A DNA stretch of 35,159 nt from Naasia sp. (lineage in GTDB: Bacteria; Actinomycetota; Actinomycetes; Actinomycetales; Microbacteriaceae), in assembly GCA_025463675.1 (NCBI GenBank), contig JAODAX010000015.1:1-35159 (forward strand), given 5' to 3'. Of this stretch, positions 1 through 8,070 are shown one piece after another. Position 1 is the stretch's first letter; every line of letters begins with the position of its first letter. A model generated the notes under the pieces. The model was given only the letters and a program-made list of their open reading frames with translations. It was not told where the DNA came from and searched no databases. The translations under genes and the position numbers were made by a program.

Positions 1-95
1 TCCTCGACCAGTTCGAAGAAATCTGGCGCGCACGCATCGATCGCCTCGACGCCCTGCTGGACGCCGACACCCCCAACAATGCGAAGGAAAGGTAA
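1..95 (+). CDS. C-terminal end of an ArsR-type HTH regulator (partial)
   Basis: An open frame runs in from the left edge (codons in phase with position 3) and stops at TAA 93-95. It gives a 30-residue tail containing FEEIWRARIDRLDALL. This tryptophan-containing amphipathic helix resembles the C-terminal dimerisation helix of ArsR-family regulators that precede SRPBCC/AHSA1 genes. The next gene starts 5 bp downstream, so the pair is very likely one transcript. The DNA-binding domain lies outside the window, so the family call rests on the tail and the context. Confidence 0.6.
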   Translation, partial: LDQFEEIWRARIDRLDALLDADTPNNAKER

Positions 96-99
96 GACA

Positions 100-1113
100 A
101 TGCCCGTCACCTCCGTCGAGAAGGACCCCGACGCACTCACCCTCACCATCACCGCCGACTTCGGCGCCTCCCTCGAGCGCCTCTGGGAGGCGTACACCGA
201 CCCGCGCCAGATCGTGCGCTTCTGGGGCCCGCCCAGCTTCCCGGCCACCTTTCTTCGGCACGATGCCGCCCCCGGCGGCCGCAGCGTCTACAGGATGACC
301 GGCGTCGATTCCGGCGAGAGCCACGGCGGCTACTGGGAGTGGGTGTCGGTCGACGCCCCGCGCTCCTTCGTGGTGGTCGACGGCTTCCTCGGCGATGATG
401 GCGAGCCGAACACGGAGCTCCCGACCATGGAGGCGCGCTTCGAGTTCTCGGCGACCGACACCGGCTCGCGCCTTGTCACCACCACCACGTTCCCGTCGCT
501 CGAGCAGCTGGAACAGCTGATCGAGATGGGCATGATCGAGGGCACCAAGGAGGCGATGGCGCAGATCGACGACGTGCTCGCCGACCTCGCCTCGTTCGCC
601 GCCGACCGGGGAGCGGAGGCGCAGATTCTCAGCGACACCCAGATCCGTGTTGCCCGGGTGATTCGCGGCACGGTCGAGCAGGTCTGGCGGGCCCACAACG
701 ACGCCGACCTGATGCGCAAGTGGCTGCTCGGGCCCGACGGCTGGACGATGCCCGTCTGCGACATCGCCACCAAGGTCGGCGACACCTACCGCTACGAGTG
801 GGAGCAGGAGGGCGACCCGTCGACCCGCTTCGGCTTCACCGGCGAGCTGCTCGAGAACGAGCCGCCGCACCGCGCGGTGACCAGCGAGGCGATGATCGGG
901 ATGGACTTCCCGGCCACGCTCAACGAACTGACGCTCACGCCGGTCACCGGGGGCACGCTGCTCACCATGGTCGCCGCCTACGCGAACGCCGAACAGCGCG
1001 ACGCGATCCTCGCCACCGGCATGACCGACGGCATGGAGACCAGCTACGCCCGGCTCGAGTCGGTTCTCGGCGCGGACGCCGCGGCGCGGGAGCCGGTGGG
1101 CGCCGGCGCCTGA
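100..1113 (+). CDS. Tandem SRPBCC (AHSA1-type) domain protein
   Basis: A 337-aa protein with two START-like SRPBCC modules in one chain, roughly residues 10-155 and 185-325. Each begins with the typical pattern of a charged strand followed by 'ERLWEAYTDPRQIVRFWGP' or 'EQVWRAHNDADLMRKWLLGP', and both keep the Trp-Gly-Pro or Leu-Gly-Pro turn of AHSA1-type proteins. The start is ATG 100 because an AAGGAAAGG Shine-Dalgarno (about 84-92) sits 7 nt upstream; an in-frame ATG at 79 lies inside the upstream gene and lacks a site. SRPBCC folds bind hydrophobic ligands, but the ligand cannot be read here. Coupling to an ArsR-type regulator is a common pair of unknown physiology. Most homologues have one domain, so this is a fused duplication. 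Confidence 0.85.
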   Translation: MPVTSVEKDPDALTLTITADFGASLERLWEAYTDPRQIVRFWGPPSFPATFLRHDAAPGGRSVYRMTGVDSGESHGGYWEWVSVDAPRSFVVVDGFLGDDGEPNTELPTMEARFEFSATDTGSRLVTTTTFPSLEQLEQLIEMGMIEGTKEAMAQIDDVLADLASFAADRGAEAQILSDTQIRVARVIRGTVEQVWRAHNDADLMRKWLLGPDGWTMPVCDIATKVGDTYRYEWEQEGDPSTRFGFTGELLENEPPHRAVTSEAMIGMDFPATLNELTLTPVTGGTLLTMVAAYANAEQRDAILATGMTDGMETSYARLESVLGADAAAREPVGAGA

Positions 1114-1134
1114 CGCTGTCCGGCACCGACCGCT

Positions 1135-1166
1135 AAGCGGGTCCGTTCCTCGGGGCGGGCCCGCTT
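1135..1166 (+). terminator. Hairpin terminator after the ArsR-SRPBCC pair
   Basis: An 11-bp stem (AAGCGGGTCCG paired with CGGGCCCGCTT, one G-U pair) with a 10-nt loop lies 21 nt after the stop at 1113. There is no long T-run, as is usual in high-GC actinobacteria. Confidence 0.6.
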
Positions 1167-1294
1167 CGCCGTGTCCAGCTCATCCGACTGCCGGACCGGA
1201 GCGGTTTATGGAGGCGTGTCGCTGATCTCTTGGGCGGGCGGTGGGCCGCATCCTCAATCCACCACCCTTACCTGACGCTCAATGAGGAGTGCCG

Positions 1295-2212
1295 ATGTCC
1301 GCGATCCCCGGTTGGTACGACGACCCGTCCAACGGCTCCCAGATCCGCTGGTGGGACGGTGCGAAGTGGTCGACGCATGTCGCCCCTCGACCCGGCGGCC
1401 CGCGGCAGCTCGCCACCGAACCCGCCCCCGTCACCAGCCCCATACCGGTACCGACGACCGCTGGGCGACGCGGTGCCCGGCCGACGGCGGCGGCGTCGGC
1501 GGCGTCCGTCGCGTCCATGGCGACCGCACCGCCCGCAGCCCGTCGGCGAATGCGACCGCAAACCATCACGATCCTGGCCGTCACTGGCGGTCTGCTGTTC
1601 CTGTCCGGCACCGTCGCTGCCGGCAACGCGGCGCAGAACGCGATGTCCGTCGCGTCCTTCGGCAACGTCTCCACGCCCACGCCCACGGCCACTCCGAAGG
1701 CCACGCCGACGAAGGAAGCGCCGAAGGAGACGTTCCGCACCATCTCCGAAACTGAACCTGTTCCGTTCAACCGGGCGACGGTGGAGGACGGCGCGATCGC
1801 GCAGGGCACCACATCAGTGACGCAGGTGGGCGCCGACGGGGTGCGGACCATGACGTACCGGGTGACGCTGCGGGACGGCGTCGAGGTGGACCGCGCCCTC
1901 ACGACCGACGAGATCACGACCGCACCCGTCGACGAGATCACCACCGTCGGGACCTACGTCGCGCCTCCGCCGCCACCCAAGCCGGCTCCGGTCGCCGCGC
2001 CCGCACCGGCGCCCGCTCCAGCTCCCGTGCAGAACTCGAACGGCGGATGCGACCCCAACTACTCGGGCCAGTGCGTGCCGATCGCGTCGGACGTCGACTG
2101 CGGCGGGGGAAGCGGGAACGGTCCGGCGTACGTATGGGGCGCGGTCCGCGTGGTCGGAAACGACATCTACGACCTCGACCGCGACGGGGACGGCATCGCC
2201 TGCGACGCCTGA
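1295..2212 (+). CDS. DUF2510-TM-G5-Excalibur surface protein
   Basis: A 305-aa predicted membrane-anchored extracellular protein. Residues 4-30 are a DUF2510 module (GWYDDPSNGSQIRWWDGAKW). After a proline/alanine linker, residues 88-110 form one transmembrane segment. Residues about 146-222 match a G5 domain (TFRTISETEPVPF... to ...VGTYV). A Pro/Ala linker then leads to a C-terminal Excalibur calcium-binding motif (DLDRDGDGIAC, residues 293-303). DUF2510 should face the cytoplasm; G5 domains are linked to glycan or peptidoglycan binding. The start is ATG 1295, since GAGGA at 1284-1288 is 6 nt upstream; a GTG at 1289 overlaps that site. No neighbour shares its direction closely, so it is probably monocistronic. 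Exact role unknown. Confidence 0.88.
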   Translation: MSAIPGWYDDPSNGSQIRWWDGAKWSTHVAPRPGGPRQLATEPAPVTSPIPVPTTAGRRGARPTAAASAASVASMATAPPAARRRMRPQTITILAVTGGLLFLSGTVAAGNAAQNAMSVASFGNVSTPTPTATPKATPTKEAPKETFRTISETEPVPFNRATVEDGAIAQGTTSVTQVGADGVRTMTYRVTLRDGVEVDRALTTDEITTAPVDEITTVGTYVAPPPPPKPAPVAAPAPAPAPAPVQNSNGGCDPNYSGQCVPIASDVDCGGGSGNGPAYVWGAVRVVGNDIYDLDRDGDGIACDA

Positions 2213-2248
2213 CCGGCCGTCGTGCTCTCACTCGCGCCGCGGGGGTCC

Positions 2249-2309
2249 TACAGTGGCACCGGTGCCACGCGAGTGGTACCGTCACCGCATGGGTGACACT
2301 CGAGTGACC
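2249..2309 (+). promoter_or_regulatory. Palindromic operator and leaderless promoter of the toxin-antitoxin pair
   Basis: A perfect 16-bp palindrome, GTGGCACCGGTGCCAC, occupies 2253-2268. A second imperfect 20-bp palindrome (2261-2280) shares its right arm and ends in another half site, GTGGTACC (2273-2280). CACTCGAGTG (2297-2306) lies just inside the antitoxin gene. A TACCGT -10-like hexamer (2277-2282) ends 6 nt before ATG 2289, and no Shine-Dalgarno is present, which fits a leaderless transcript. Binding by the antitoxin (autorepression) is inferred. Confidence 0.55.
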
Positions 2310-2528
2310 ATCGGGGCCAAGGGGCGGCTGGTTCTTCCCGCTGCCATCCGGGAACGCAAAGGCTGGGATGTCGGAACCGAGCTAGTGGCCATCGAGGGCC
2401 CCACGGGCGTCGCCCTGGTCGACCGCGACTCTTTGAAGGCGGCCCTGCGCGCGCAGCTGGCGGGCGGGGACGTGGTGGCCGAACTCCTTGCCGAGCGTCG
2501 GAAAGACGCTGAGCGCGACGCCGGATGA
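2289..2528 (+). CDS. vapB: AbrB/SpoVT-type antitoxin
   Basis: A 79-aa swapped-hairpin AbrB-family protein. Residues 4-45 carry the classic pattern RVTIGAKGRLVLPAAIRERKGW followed by GTEL, the DNA-binding beta-hairpin shared by MazE, VapB and SpoVT. The charged C-terminal helix (residues 50-79) is the usual toxin-wrapping tail. ATG 2289 is chosen because the family homology begins a few residues later; an in-frame start at 2253 would add a basic 12-residue tail and would run through the palindromic operator. Its stop overlaps the toxin start (ATGA at 2525-2528), the typical antitoxin-first arrangement with translational coupling. It is expected to neutralise the PIN toxin and repress its own promoter. 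The vap name is by architecture, not by a proven orthologue. Confidence 0.85.
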   Translation: MGDTRVTIGAKGRLVLPAAIRERKGWDVGTELVAIEGPTGVALVDRDSLKAALRAQLAGGDVVAELLAERRKDAERDAG

Positions 2529-2968
2529 TCGTGCTGGATGCGTCCGCGGTGCTCGCCTTTCTGGCGGGGGAGTCGGGTGCCGATGAGGTCGAAGCCAACC
2601 TGACCGAGGGCACGGTTTGCCCCGCCGTCAACTGGTCGGAAGTGGCCCAGAAGGTCCGGACCCGAGGAGCCGACTGGCTGGCGGCGAAGGCGCTCATCGA
2701 GAGCTACGGCGTTCGGGTCGAGCCGACCACCGCGGCCGACGCGGAACTCGCCGCAACCTTGTGGCAGCGCGGGTCCGGGTTGTCGCTGGCGGATCGCCTC
2801 TGCCTTGCCACCGGTCGACGGCTGGGCGGCACCGTTCTCACGGCCGATGCGGCGTGGGGCGGTCAGCCCGGGGTTCAGCTGATCCAAGCGTCCCGGACGC
2901 GGGGGAATAGCCTCGGCGCCCCCAAGTTGACACAGAGGCGGCCCCCGTCTGCCGTCCCCGTCTACTGA
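2525..2968 (+). CDS. vapC: PIN-domain toxin (VapC type)
   Basis: A 147-aa PIN-domain ribonuclease. The acidic metal-binding residues are visible: Asp5 (IVLDAS), Glu39 (NWSEV), Asp90 (LSLADRLCLA) and Asp108 (VLTADAAW). It overlaps the antitoxin by 4 nt. VapC enzymes cleave specific RNAs, often initiator tRNA or rRNA, when the antitoxin is degraded; the target here cannot be read. The PIN fold should end near residue 122 (VQLIQAS), but the frame continues for about 25 low-complexity residues (RTRGNSLGAPKLTQRRPP), which is longer than usual for the family. That tail may be drift after a lost stop codon, or a real extension. Confidence 0.88.
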   Translation: MIVLDASAVLAFLAGESGADEVEANLTEGTVCPAVNWSEVAQKVRTRGADWLAAKALIESYGVRVEPTTAADAELAATLWQRGSGLSLADRLCLATGRRLGGTVLTADAAWGGQPGVQLIQASRTRGNSLGAPKLTQRRPPSAVPVY

Positions 2969-2981
2969 AGGAGCCCCCTCC

Positions 2982-3935
2982 GTGACCGTTGCCTCTGCGG
3001 CCCCCATCACCACCATCGCCGACCTCGACGTCTTTCCGCTGTCTCTCGGCGGCAACGTCTTCGGCTGGACGGCCGACCGTGACGCGTCGTTCGCCATCCT
3101 CGACGCGTTCGCGGAGGCGGGCGGCAACCTCATCGACACCGCCGACGCCTATTCGTCGTGGGTGCCCGGCAATGAGGGCGGCGAGAGCGAGACGATCATC
3201 GGCGAGTGGCTGGCCGCCCGGGGCAACCGGGATCGGATGGTCGTCGCGACCAAGGTGAGTCACCACCCGCAGTTCATGGGCCTCGCACCGGACAACGTGC
3301 GGACGGGCGCGGAGGCATCCCTGAAGCGCCTCGGCACCGATCGGATCGACATCTACTACGCGCACTACGACGACGCCTCCGTGCCGCTCGCCGACGCGGT
3401 GGGCGCGTTCTCCCAGCTGGTGGACGACGGACTGGTGCGCGCCATCGGCATTTCGAACTTCTCGCCGGAGCGCATCGACGAGTGGTTCCGGGTGACCGCG
3501 GAGGGCGGGTTCCACCGCGCGATCGCACTGCAGCCGGAGTACAACCTGGTCGAGCGCGGCTTCGAGGACGCGCTGCAGCCCCGCGCGGAGAAGTACGGCC
3601 TCGGCGTCTTCCCGTACTACGGGCTCGCGTCGGGATTCCTCACCGGCAAGTACCGCTCCCGGAACGATAAGGGCGGCAGCCCACGCGGCGGCCGCGCGAT
3701 CGGCTACCTCGACGAGCGGGGCGAACGGGTCCTCAGCGCGCTGGACGAGGTCGCGGCCGCGCACGATGCCAGCGTCACGTCGGTCAGCCTGGCGTGGCTG
3801 CGGTTGCAGCCGACCGTCGTCGCCCCGATCGCGAGCGCCCGCACCGTCGAGCAGCTGGCCGACCTCCTCGCCTCGGCGACGCTCGAGCTGACCGCCGAGG
3901 AGCTCCAGGCGCTCACGGCGGCGTCCGTCCGCTGA
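2982..3935 (+). CDS. Aldo/keto reductase
   Basis: A 317-aa NADPH-dependent oxidoreductase of the AKR superfamily. The catalytic tetrad is visible: Asp52, Tyr57 (IDTADAYSSW), Lys91 (VVATKVS) and His128 (YYAHYDD). The C-terminal region contains AIGISNFSPERI and an LRLQPTVVAPIASARTVEQL segment, typical of cofactor binding in AKRs of the YghZ/Gcy-like group. The start is GTG 2982, preceded by AAGGAG (2968-2973) at 8 nt. It lies 13 bp after the toxin gene but has its own ribosome site and probably an unrelated role. Substrate is unknown; AKRs of this group reduce small aldehydes and ketones. Confidence 0.88.
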   Translation: MTVASAAPITTIADLDVFPLSLGGNVFGWTADRDASFAILDAFAEAGGNLIDTADAYSSWVPGNEGGESETIIGEWLAARGNRDRMVVATKVSHHPQFMGLAPDNVRTGAEASLKRLGTDRIDIYYAHYDDASVPLADAVGAFSQLVDDGLVRAIGISNFSPERIDEWFRVTAEGGFHRAIALQPEYNLVERGFEDALQPRAEKYGLGVFPYYGLASGFLTGKYRSRNDKGGSPRGGRAIGYLDERGERVLSALDEVAAAHDASVTSVSLAWLRLQPTVVAPIASARTVEQLADLLASATLELTAEELQALTAASVR

Positions 3936-4060
3936 GGCACGAGCGCGCGGCCCGGAGGTCCGGACTGCGCAGGCACAGAGGTCCCGCACACGGGTGTTAC
4001 GACCGTGTAAACGATCGTGACGGACGGTCGGCGGTGCGGTTTCGTAAGCGTTCGCGCCAC

Positions 4061-4077
4061 TAACGTGACGGAATCAG
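4061..4077 (+). promoter_or_regulatory. Possible -10 element of the decarboxylase gene
   Basis: TAACGT (4061-4066) has the TANNNT form and lies 11 nt before the proposed TTG start at 4078. No convincing -35 box or Shine-Dalgarno is visible, so a very short leader would result. Weak evidence. Confidence 0.3.
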
Positions 4078-5394
4078 TTGAATCCCGGACCGGCGCGCTC
4101 GCGTCGCCTGAACCAGAGGAACGGCCCCACGTTCGATTCACTCCGCCCGATCCTGCCCGTCAACTCTGCAGTGAGTGACGACGACGTCCTGCTGATCGGC
4201 GGTTGCAGTGTCGACGAACTCGCCGCCACCTACGGCACGCCGCTCTACGTCTATGACGAGGCCGGCCTCCGGGCGCAGGCCCGCTCCCTCAGCGATGGTC
4301 TGAAGGCGCGGTGGCCGAACAGCGAGGTGCTCTTCGCGTCGAAGTCCTTCCCCGCAGTGGCGATGTACCGTCTCGCCGCAGAAGAGGGCCTCAGCATCGA
4401 CGTCGCCGGGCTCGGCGAGTTGCAGTTCGCGCTGGCCGCCGCCGTGCCGCCGGGGCGGATCTACCTGCACGGCAACGCGAAGAGCGACGACGAGATCCGG
4501 CTCGCCGTCGAGTCCCGCATCGCGGCGATCATCGCCGACAACACGGACGACCTGCACCGCATCGCCCGGATCGCGACGGAGCCGCAGAGCGTCATCCTCC
4601 GGGTGATCCCCGGGGTGGCGCCCGACGTGCACGAGTCGCAATCGACCGGCGGTGACGACTCCAAGTTCGGCGTCCCCCTCGACCAGCTCAGCGGGATCGT
4701 CGAGCTGATCGGCACGCTGCCGAACGTCGAGCTGGTGGGCATCCACCTGCACATCGGCTCCCAGGTGCTCGAGACGGAGCCGTTCGTGCGGGCCGTCGAA
4801 GCGATCGCGCGCGTCGGCGAGTACCCCGTCTACGACATCGGCGGCGGCCTCGGCGTGCAGTACACCTTCGAGGACGAGGCGCCCACGGTGGACGCCTACC
4901 TCGACGCCGTCGTGGACGCCGCCTCGCGGGTGCTTCCGGCGGGCGCCAAGCTGCTCATCGAGCCGGGCCGCTCGATCGTGGCGCGTGCCGGGGTGACGCT
5001 TTACCGCGTCAACACGGTCAAGCGGTCCGGGAAGACCTTCGTGGCCGTCGACGGCGGGATGGCCGACAACATGGACGTCGCCCTGACCGGTCAGCGCTAC
5101 GAGGCTCTGGTGGCGAACCGCGTCAACGGCGGGAACGCCGAGGTGGTCGACCTCGTCGGCCGGCAGTGCGAGTCCGGCGACAAGCTGCGCGGTGATGTGG
5201 CGCTGAACGAGCCGAAGGTGGGCGACCTGGTCGTGATGACCACGACCGGCGCCTACGCCTACACGATGGCCAACAACTACAACGGTGCCCTCCGCCCGGC
5301 AGTGGTCTTCTGCGCCGATGGCCGGTCACGGCGGGTCGTCGCCCGTGAGACCATCGACGACCTTCTTCGCCTGCAGGAGCCCGCCTCCGTCTGA
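4078..5394 (+). CDS. lysA: PLP-dependent decarboxylase of the LysA (diaminopimelate decarboxylase) family
   Basis: A 438-aa fold-type III (alanine racemase-like) decarboxylase. Visible motifs are the Schiff-base lysine Lys89 (LFASKSF), the PLP-phosphate loop GGGLG (255-259), His225 (HLHIGSQ), the IEPGRSI stretch (294-300), the CESGD motif with Cys364, and GAYAYTMANNYN with the active-site tyrosine. LysA makes L-lysine from meso-diaminopimelate; relatives decarboxylate other diamino acids. The start is uncertain: homology (LRPILPV... before the first domain) begins upstream of GTG 4171, and TTG 4078 is the only start codon that keeps it. The usual actinobacterial partner (argS or hom) is absent; instead an amino acid ABC importer follows 42 bp downstream. 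It may therefore be a second, catabolic LysA-like enzyme rather than the housekeeping one. This is inference. Confidence 0.82.
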   Translation: MNPGPARSRRLNQRNGPTFDSLRPILPVNSAVSDDDVLLIGGCSVDELAATYGTPLYVYDEAGLRAQARSLSDGLKARWPNSEVLFASKSFPAVAMYRLAAEEGLSIDVAGLGELQFALAAAVPPGRIYLHGNAKSDDEIRLAVESRIAAIIADNTDDLHRIARIATEPQSVILRVIPGVAPDVHESQSTGGDDSKFGVPLDQLSGIVELIGTLPNVELVGIHLHIGSQVLETEPFVRAVEAIARVGEYPVYDIGGGLGVQYTFEDEAPTVDAYLDAVVDAASRVLPAGAKLLIEPGRSIVARAGVTLYRVNTVKRSGKTFVAVDGGMADNMDVALTGQRYEALVANRVNGGNAEVVDLVGRQCESGDKLRGDVALNEPKVGDLVVMTTTGAYAYTMANNYNGALRPAVVFCADGRSRRVVARETIDDLLRLQEPASV

Positions 5395-5403
5395 GCGGGC
5401 TTC
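5376..5403 (+). terminator. Hairpin spanning the decarboxylase stop codon
   Basis: A 9-bp stem (GGAGCCCGC with GCGGGCTTC, one G-U pair) has a 10-nt loop containing the TGA stop of the decarboxylase. It lies 33 nt before the binding-protein start and could attenuate read-through or protect the downstream mRNA. Confidence 0.4.
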
Positions 5404-5436
5404 CCGCCAATCCCTCACCACAACCAGGAGGCACCC

Positions 5437-6366
5437 ATGCACAGCAAGCACCGCAGCGCCCTCGTCGGCGCCGCAGCACTGATCGCGGTCGGCGCGCTCG
5501 CCGCCTGTTCCGGCGGAGCAGCCGACCCGGGCGGTTCGTCCGGCGGCGGAAGCGCGCCCACCGCCGACGTGGACAAGGCGGCGGCCGCGGCCCTGCCCGA
5601 GAAGTACAAGGAGAACGGCATCAAGTTCGCCTCCGACATCGCGAATCCGCCGATGGAGTTCTACGACGAGGACCAGGAGATCCAGGGCTTCGACTTCGAC
5701 CTCATGAACGAGATGGGGGCACGCCTCGGCGTCGAGGTGACCATGAACCAGCAGGCCTGGGACACGATCATCCCGTCGCTCCAGTCCAACAAGTGGGACG
5801 CGATCATCGCCGGCATGAACGACACCGAGGAGCGCGAGGAGGTGCTCGACTTCGTCGACTACTTCTACGGCGGCTTCGGCATCCTGGTGCAGAAAGGCAA
5901 CCCAGACGGCATCACCTCCGCCGAGGACCTCTGCGGCAAGAAGGTGGCCGTCCAGAAGGCGACCGTGCAGGGCGAGATCCTCACCGAGCGGGCCAAGGAC
6001 TGCCCGTCCGGGACCACCATCACCCTCGTCGAGCTGCCCAGCGAACTCGACTCCCAGACGGCGCTGCGGGCCGGCCAGGCATCGGCCGAGGTCGTCGACG
6101 CGTATGTCGCCGCGTACGCCGCCCAGGCGGCCGGCGACGGCGAGTTCTTCGAGCTCGTCACCGATCCCGACAACCCGGCCGGCCTCAACCCCGTCTACAC
6201 CGGCATCGGCGTCCTCAAGAAGACGGAAGGGCTCGCGGAGGCGCTGCAGCTCGCGCTTCAGGCGGTCATCGACGACGGCACCTATCAGGAGCTGCTCGAC
6301 AAGTGGAACCTCGCCGACTTCGCCGTCGAAGAAGCGGGCATGAACCGCGCGACGTCAGGCGAATAG
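5437..6366 (+). CDS. Polar amino acid ABC transporter substrate-binding lipoprotein
   Basis: A 309-aa SBP_bac_3-family periplasm-equivalent binding protein. A signal peptide ends in the lipobox LAAC with lipidated Cys24, followed by a Gly/Ser-rich tether. The mature domain shows family hallmarks: GFDFDLMNEMGARLG, WDTIIPSLQSNKWDAIIAGM, GKKVAVQKATVQ and LLDKWNL near the end. It should capture an amino acid or related small polar solute outside the membrane. AGGAGG (5426-5431) is 5 nt before ATG 5437. The permease starts 2 nt after its stop, so the importer is one unit with the ATPase. The ligand cannot be read; the upstream LysA-like gene hints at lysine, diaminopimelate or a related amino acid. 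Confidence 0.9.
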   Translation: MHSKHRSALVGAAALIAVGALAACSGGAADPGGSSGGGSAPTADVDKAAAAALPEKYKENGIKFASDIANPPMEFYDEDQEIQGFDFDLMNEMGARLGVEVTMNQQAWDTIIPSLQSNKWDAIIAGMNDTEEREEVLDFVDYFYGGFGILVQKGNPDGITSAEDLCGKKVAVQKATVQGEILTERAKDCPSGTTITLVELPSELDSQTALRAGQASAEVVDAYVAAYAAQAAGDGEFFELVTDPDNPAGLNPVYTGIGVLKKTEGLAEALQLALQAVIDDGTYQELLDKWNLADFAVEEAGMNRATSGE

Positions 6367-6368
6367 CG

Positions 6369-7301
6369 ATGACCGAGACCCAGCGCTCCGGGGCGGCGGA
6401 GGACGACATCATCGCCGTCCCCCTCCGCCATCCGTGGCGCTGGGTCTCGGCCGGCATCCTCGGCCTGCTGTTCACGTGGCTGGTCGTCCTGCTCTGGGAC
6501 AACCCCAACATCGACCACGCGACGATCGGCGAATACCTCTTCAACCCGCGCATCCTGACCGGGGCGGTGACCACCGTGGTGCTCACTTTCGCCGCGATGG
6601 CGGTGTCGACGGTCCTCGCGGTGATCGTCGCCGGGATGCGACTGAGCGCCAACCCGGTGCTCTCGTTCATCGCCGGCTTCTACGTCTGGGTGCTGCGCGG
6701 CACGCCCCTGCTGGTGCAGATCGTGTTCTGGGGCTACCTGGGCCTCCTGTTCAGCGAGATCGTCTTCGGCGTCCCGCTGACCGACATCGTGTTCCTGCGC
6801 GCCGACACGAACGCCCTTATCCCGCCGCTCGTCGCGGGCCTGATCGCGCTGATCCTCAACCAGACCGCGTACTCGGCCGAGATCGTCCGCGCGGGTCTAC
6901 TCTCGGTCGACTCCGGGCAGCGCGAAGCCGCCTACTCGCTCGGCATGAGCCCGCTGCGCACGTTCTCGAAGATCGTCCTGCCTCAGGCGATGCGCGTGAT
7001 CCTCCCGCCCATGGGCAACGAGACCATCTCGATGCTGAAAGACACCTCGCTCCTCTCGGTGATTGCCGTGCTGGAGCTGTACACGGCGGCGACCCGGATC
7101 TCCTCCCAGAATCTTCGTCAGGTGGAGCTGCTGATCGTGATCAGCGTCTGGTACGTGATCATGACCACCGCCCTCTCCATTCCCCAGCACTATCTGGAGA
7201 AGCGCTTCGGCCGTGGAACGGGAGCCCGTGACGGGTTCGCGGATCGGATGATCTCCCGCGTCGGCTCGGCCGTCCGGACGAGGAGGGAGGCCCGTGGCTG
7301 A
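6369..7301 (+). CDS. Amino acid ABC transporter permease (HisM/GlnP type)
   Basis: A 310-aa integral membrane protein of the HEQRo (His/Glu/Gln/Arg/opine) permease family. Several hydrophobic segments flank the conserved cytoplasmic EAA loop ([23 protein letters not shown], from residue 185), which docks with the ATPase. The family signature [14 protein letters not shown] is at about residues 111-124. The start is ATG 6369, two bases after the binding-protein stop; longer readings overlap that gene. There is one permease gene, so the channel is presumably a homodimer. It overlaps the ATPase gene by 8 nt. The C-terminal tail is basic and probably cytoplasmic. Confidence 0.9.
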   Translation: MTETQRSGAAEDDIIAVPLRHPWRWVSAGILGLLFTWLVVLLWDNPNIDHATIGEYLFNPRILTGAVTTVVLTFAAMAVSTVLAVIVAGMRLSANPVLSFIAGFYVWVLRGTPLLVQIVFWGYLGLLFSEIVFGVPLTDIVFLRADTNALIPPLVAGLIALILNQTAYSAEIVRAGLLSVDSGQREAAYSLGMSPLRTFSKIVLPQAMRVILPPMGNETISMLKDTSLLSVIAVLELYTAATRISSQNLRQVELLIVISVWYVIMTTALSIPQHYLEKRFGRGTGARDGFADRMISRVGSAVRTRREARG

Positions 7302-8070
7302 CATCGACAGCGACCCGCTCATCCGTGTGCGCTCGGTCCGAAAGAGGTTCGGCAGCCGCGAGGTGCTCAAAGGTGTCGACCTCGAAGTCAAGCGCGGCGA
7401 GGTCGCCGTGCTGCTCGGGCCTTCCGGGTCGGGCAAGTCCACCCTGCTGCGGTGCATCAACCACCTGGAGACGGTCGACGGCGGCCGCATCGAGGTGGGC
7501 GGCCACCTCGTCGGGTACAGCCCGAAGAAGGGCAAGCTCTATGAGATGACCCCGCGGCAGGTCGCGGAGCAGCGCCGGAGGATCGGCATGGTCTTCCAGC
7601 GGTTCAACCTCTTCCCGCACATGACCGCGCTGGAAAACATCGCGGCCGCACCGATGGCGGTGCTCGGCCGCCCGAAGCGCGAAGCGCAGGAGCGCGCCAT
7701 GCAGTTGCTGCACCGCGTGGGCCTCGGCGACTGGGCCGGCCACTACCCGGGCCAGCTGTCGGGCGGACAGCAGCAGCGTGTGGCCATCGCACGCGCCCTC
7801 GCCATGGATCCGGAGGTGATGCTCTTCGACGAGCCGACCTCTGCACTCGACCCCGAGCTCGTGGGGGAGGTGCTCGCGGTCATGCGCGAGCTGGCCGCGT
7901 CCGGCATGACGATGATCGTGGTGACCCACGAGATGGGCTTCGCCGCGGAGGTCGCCGATCAGGTGACGTTCATGGACGACGGCTCGGTGGTCGAGTGGGG
8001 AAGCCCGGGTGACGTGCTCGCCCGACCGAAGAACGCGCGCACCCGCGAGTTTCTTCAGCGCGTCCTCTAG
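7294..8070 (+). CDS. Amino acid ABC transporter ATP-binding protein
   Basis: A 258-aa ABC ATPase of the GlnQ/HisP group. It has Walker [10 protein letters not shown] (42-50), the Q-loop in [12 protein letters not shown], signature LSGGQQQR (155-162), Walker B VMLFDE (175-180, catalytic Glu180) and H-loop His212 (VTHEM). GTG 7294 overlaps the permease by 8 nt; the reading fits because VRSVRKRFG begins the fold immediately. An insertion around residues 74-90 ([16 protein letters not shown]) is seen in some polar amino acid ATPases of this group. Together with the two genes upstream it forms a complete importer. Its TAG stop shares bases with the stop of the converging APC permease. Confidence 0.93.
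   Translation: MADIDSDPLIRVRSVRKRFGSREVLKGVDLEVKRGEVAVLLGPSGSGKSTLLRCINHLETVDGGRIEVGGHLVGYSPKKGKLYEMTPRQVAEQRRRIGMVFQRFNLFPHMTALENIAAAPMAVLGRPKREAQERAMQLLHRVGLGDWAGHYPGQLSGGQQQRVAIARALAMDPEVMLFDEPTSALDPELVGEVLAVMRELAASGMTMIVVTHEMGFAAEVADQVTFMDDGSVVEWGSPGDVLARPKNARTREFLQRVL

Noticed and set aside
2253-2288. Earlier start for the antitoxin
   Set aside because: It would translate the palindromic operator and adds residues outside the AbrB fold.
3985-4020. Riboswitch or lysine-box before the decarboxylase gene
   Set aside because: Only a weak 6-bp stem and an ACGATCGT palindrome are present; no lysine-riboswitch core could be matched.
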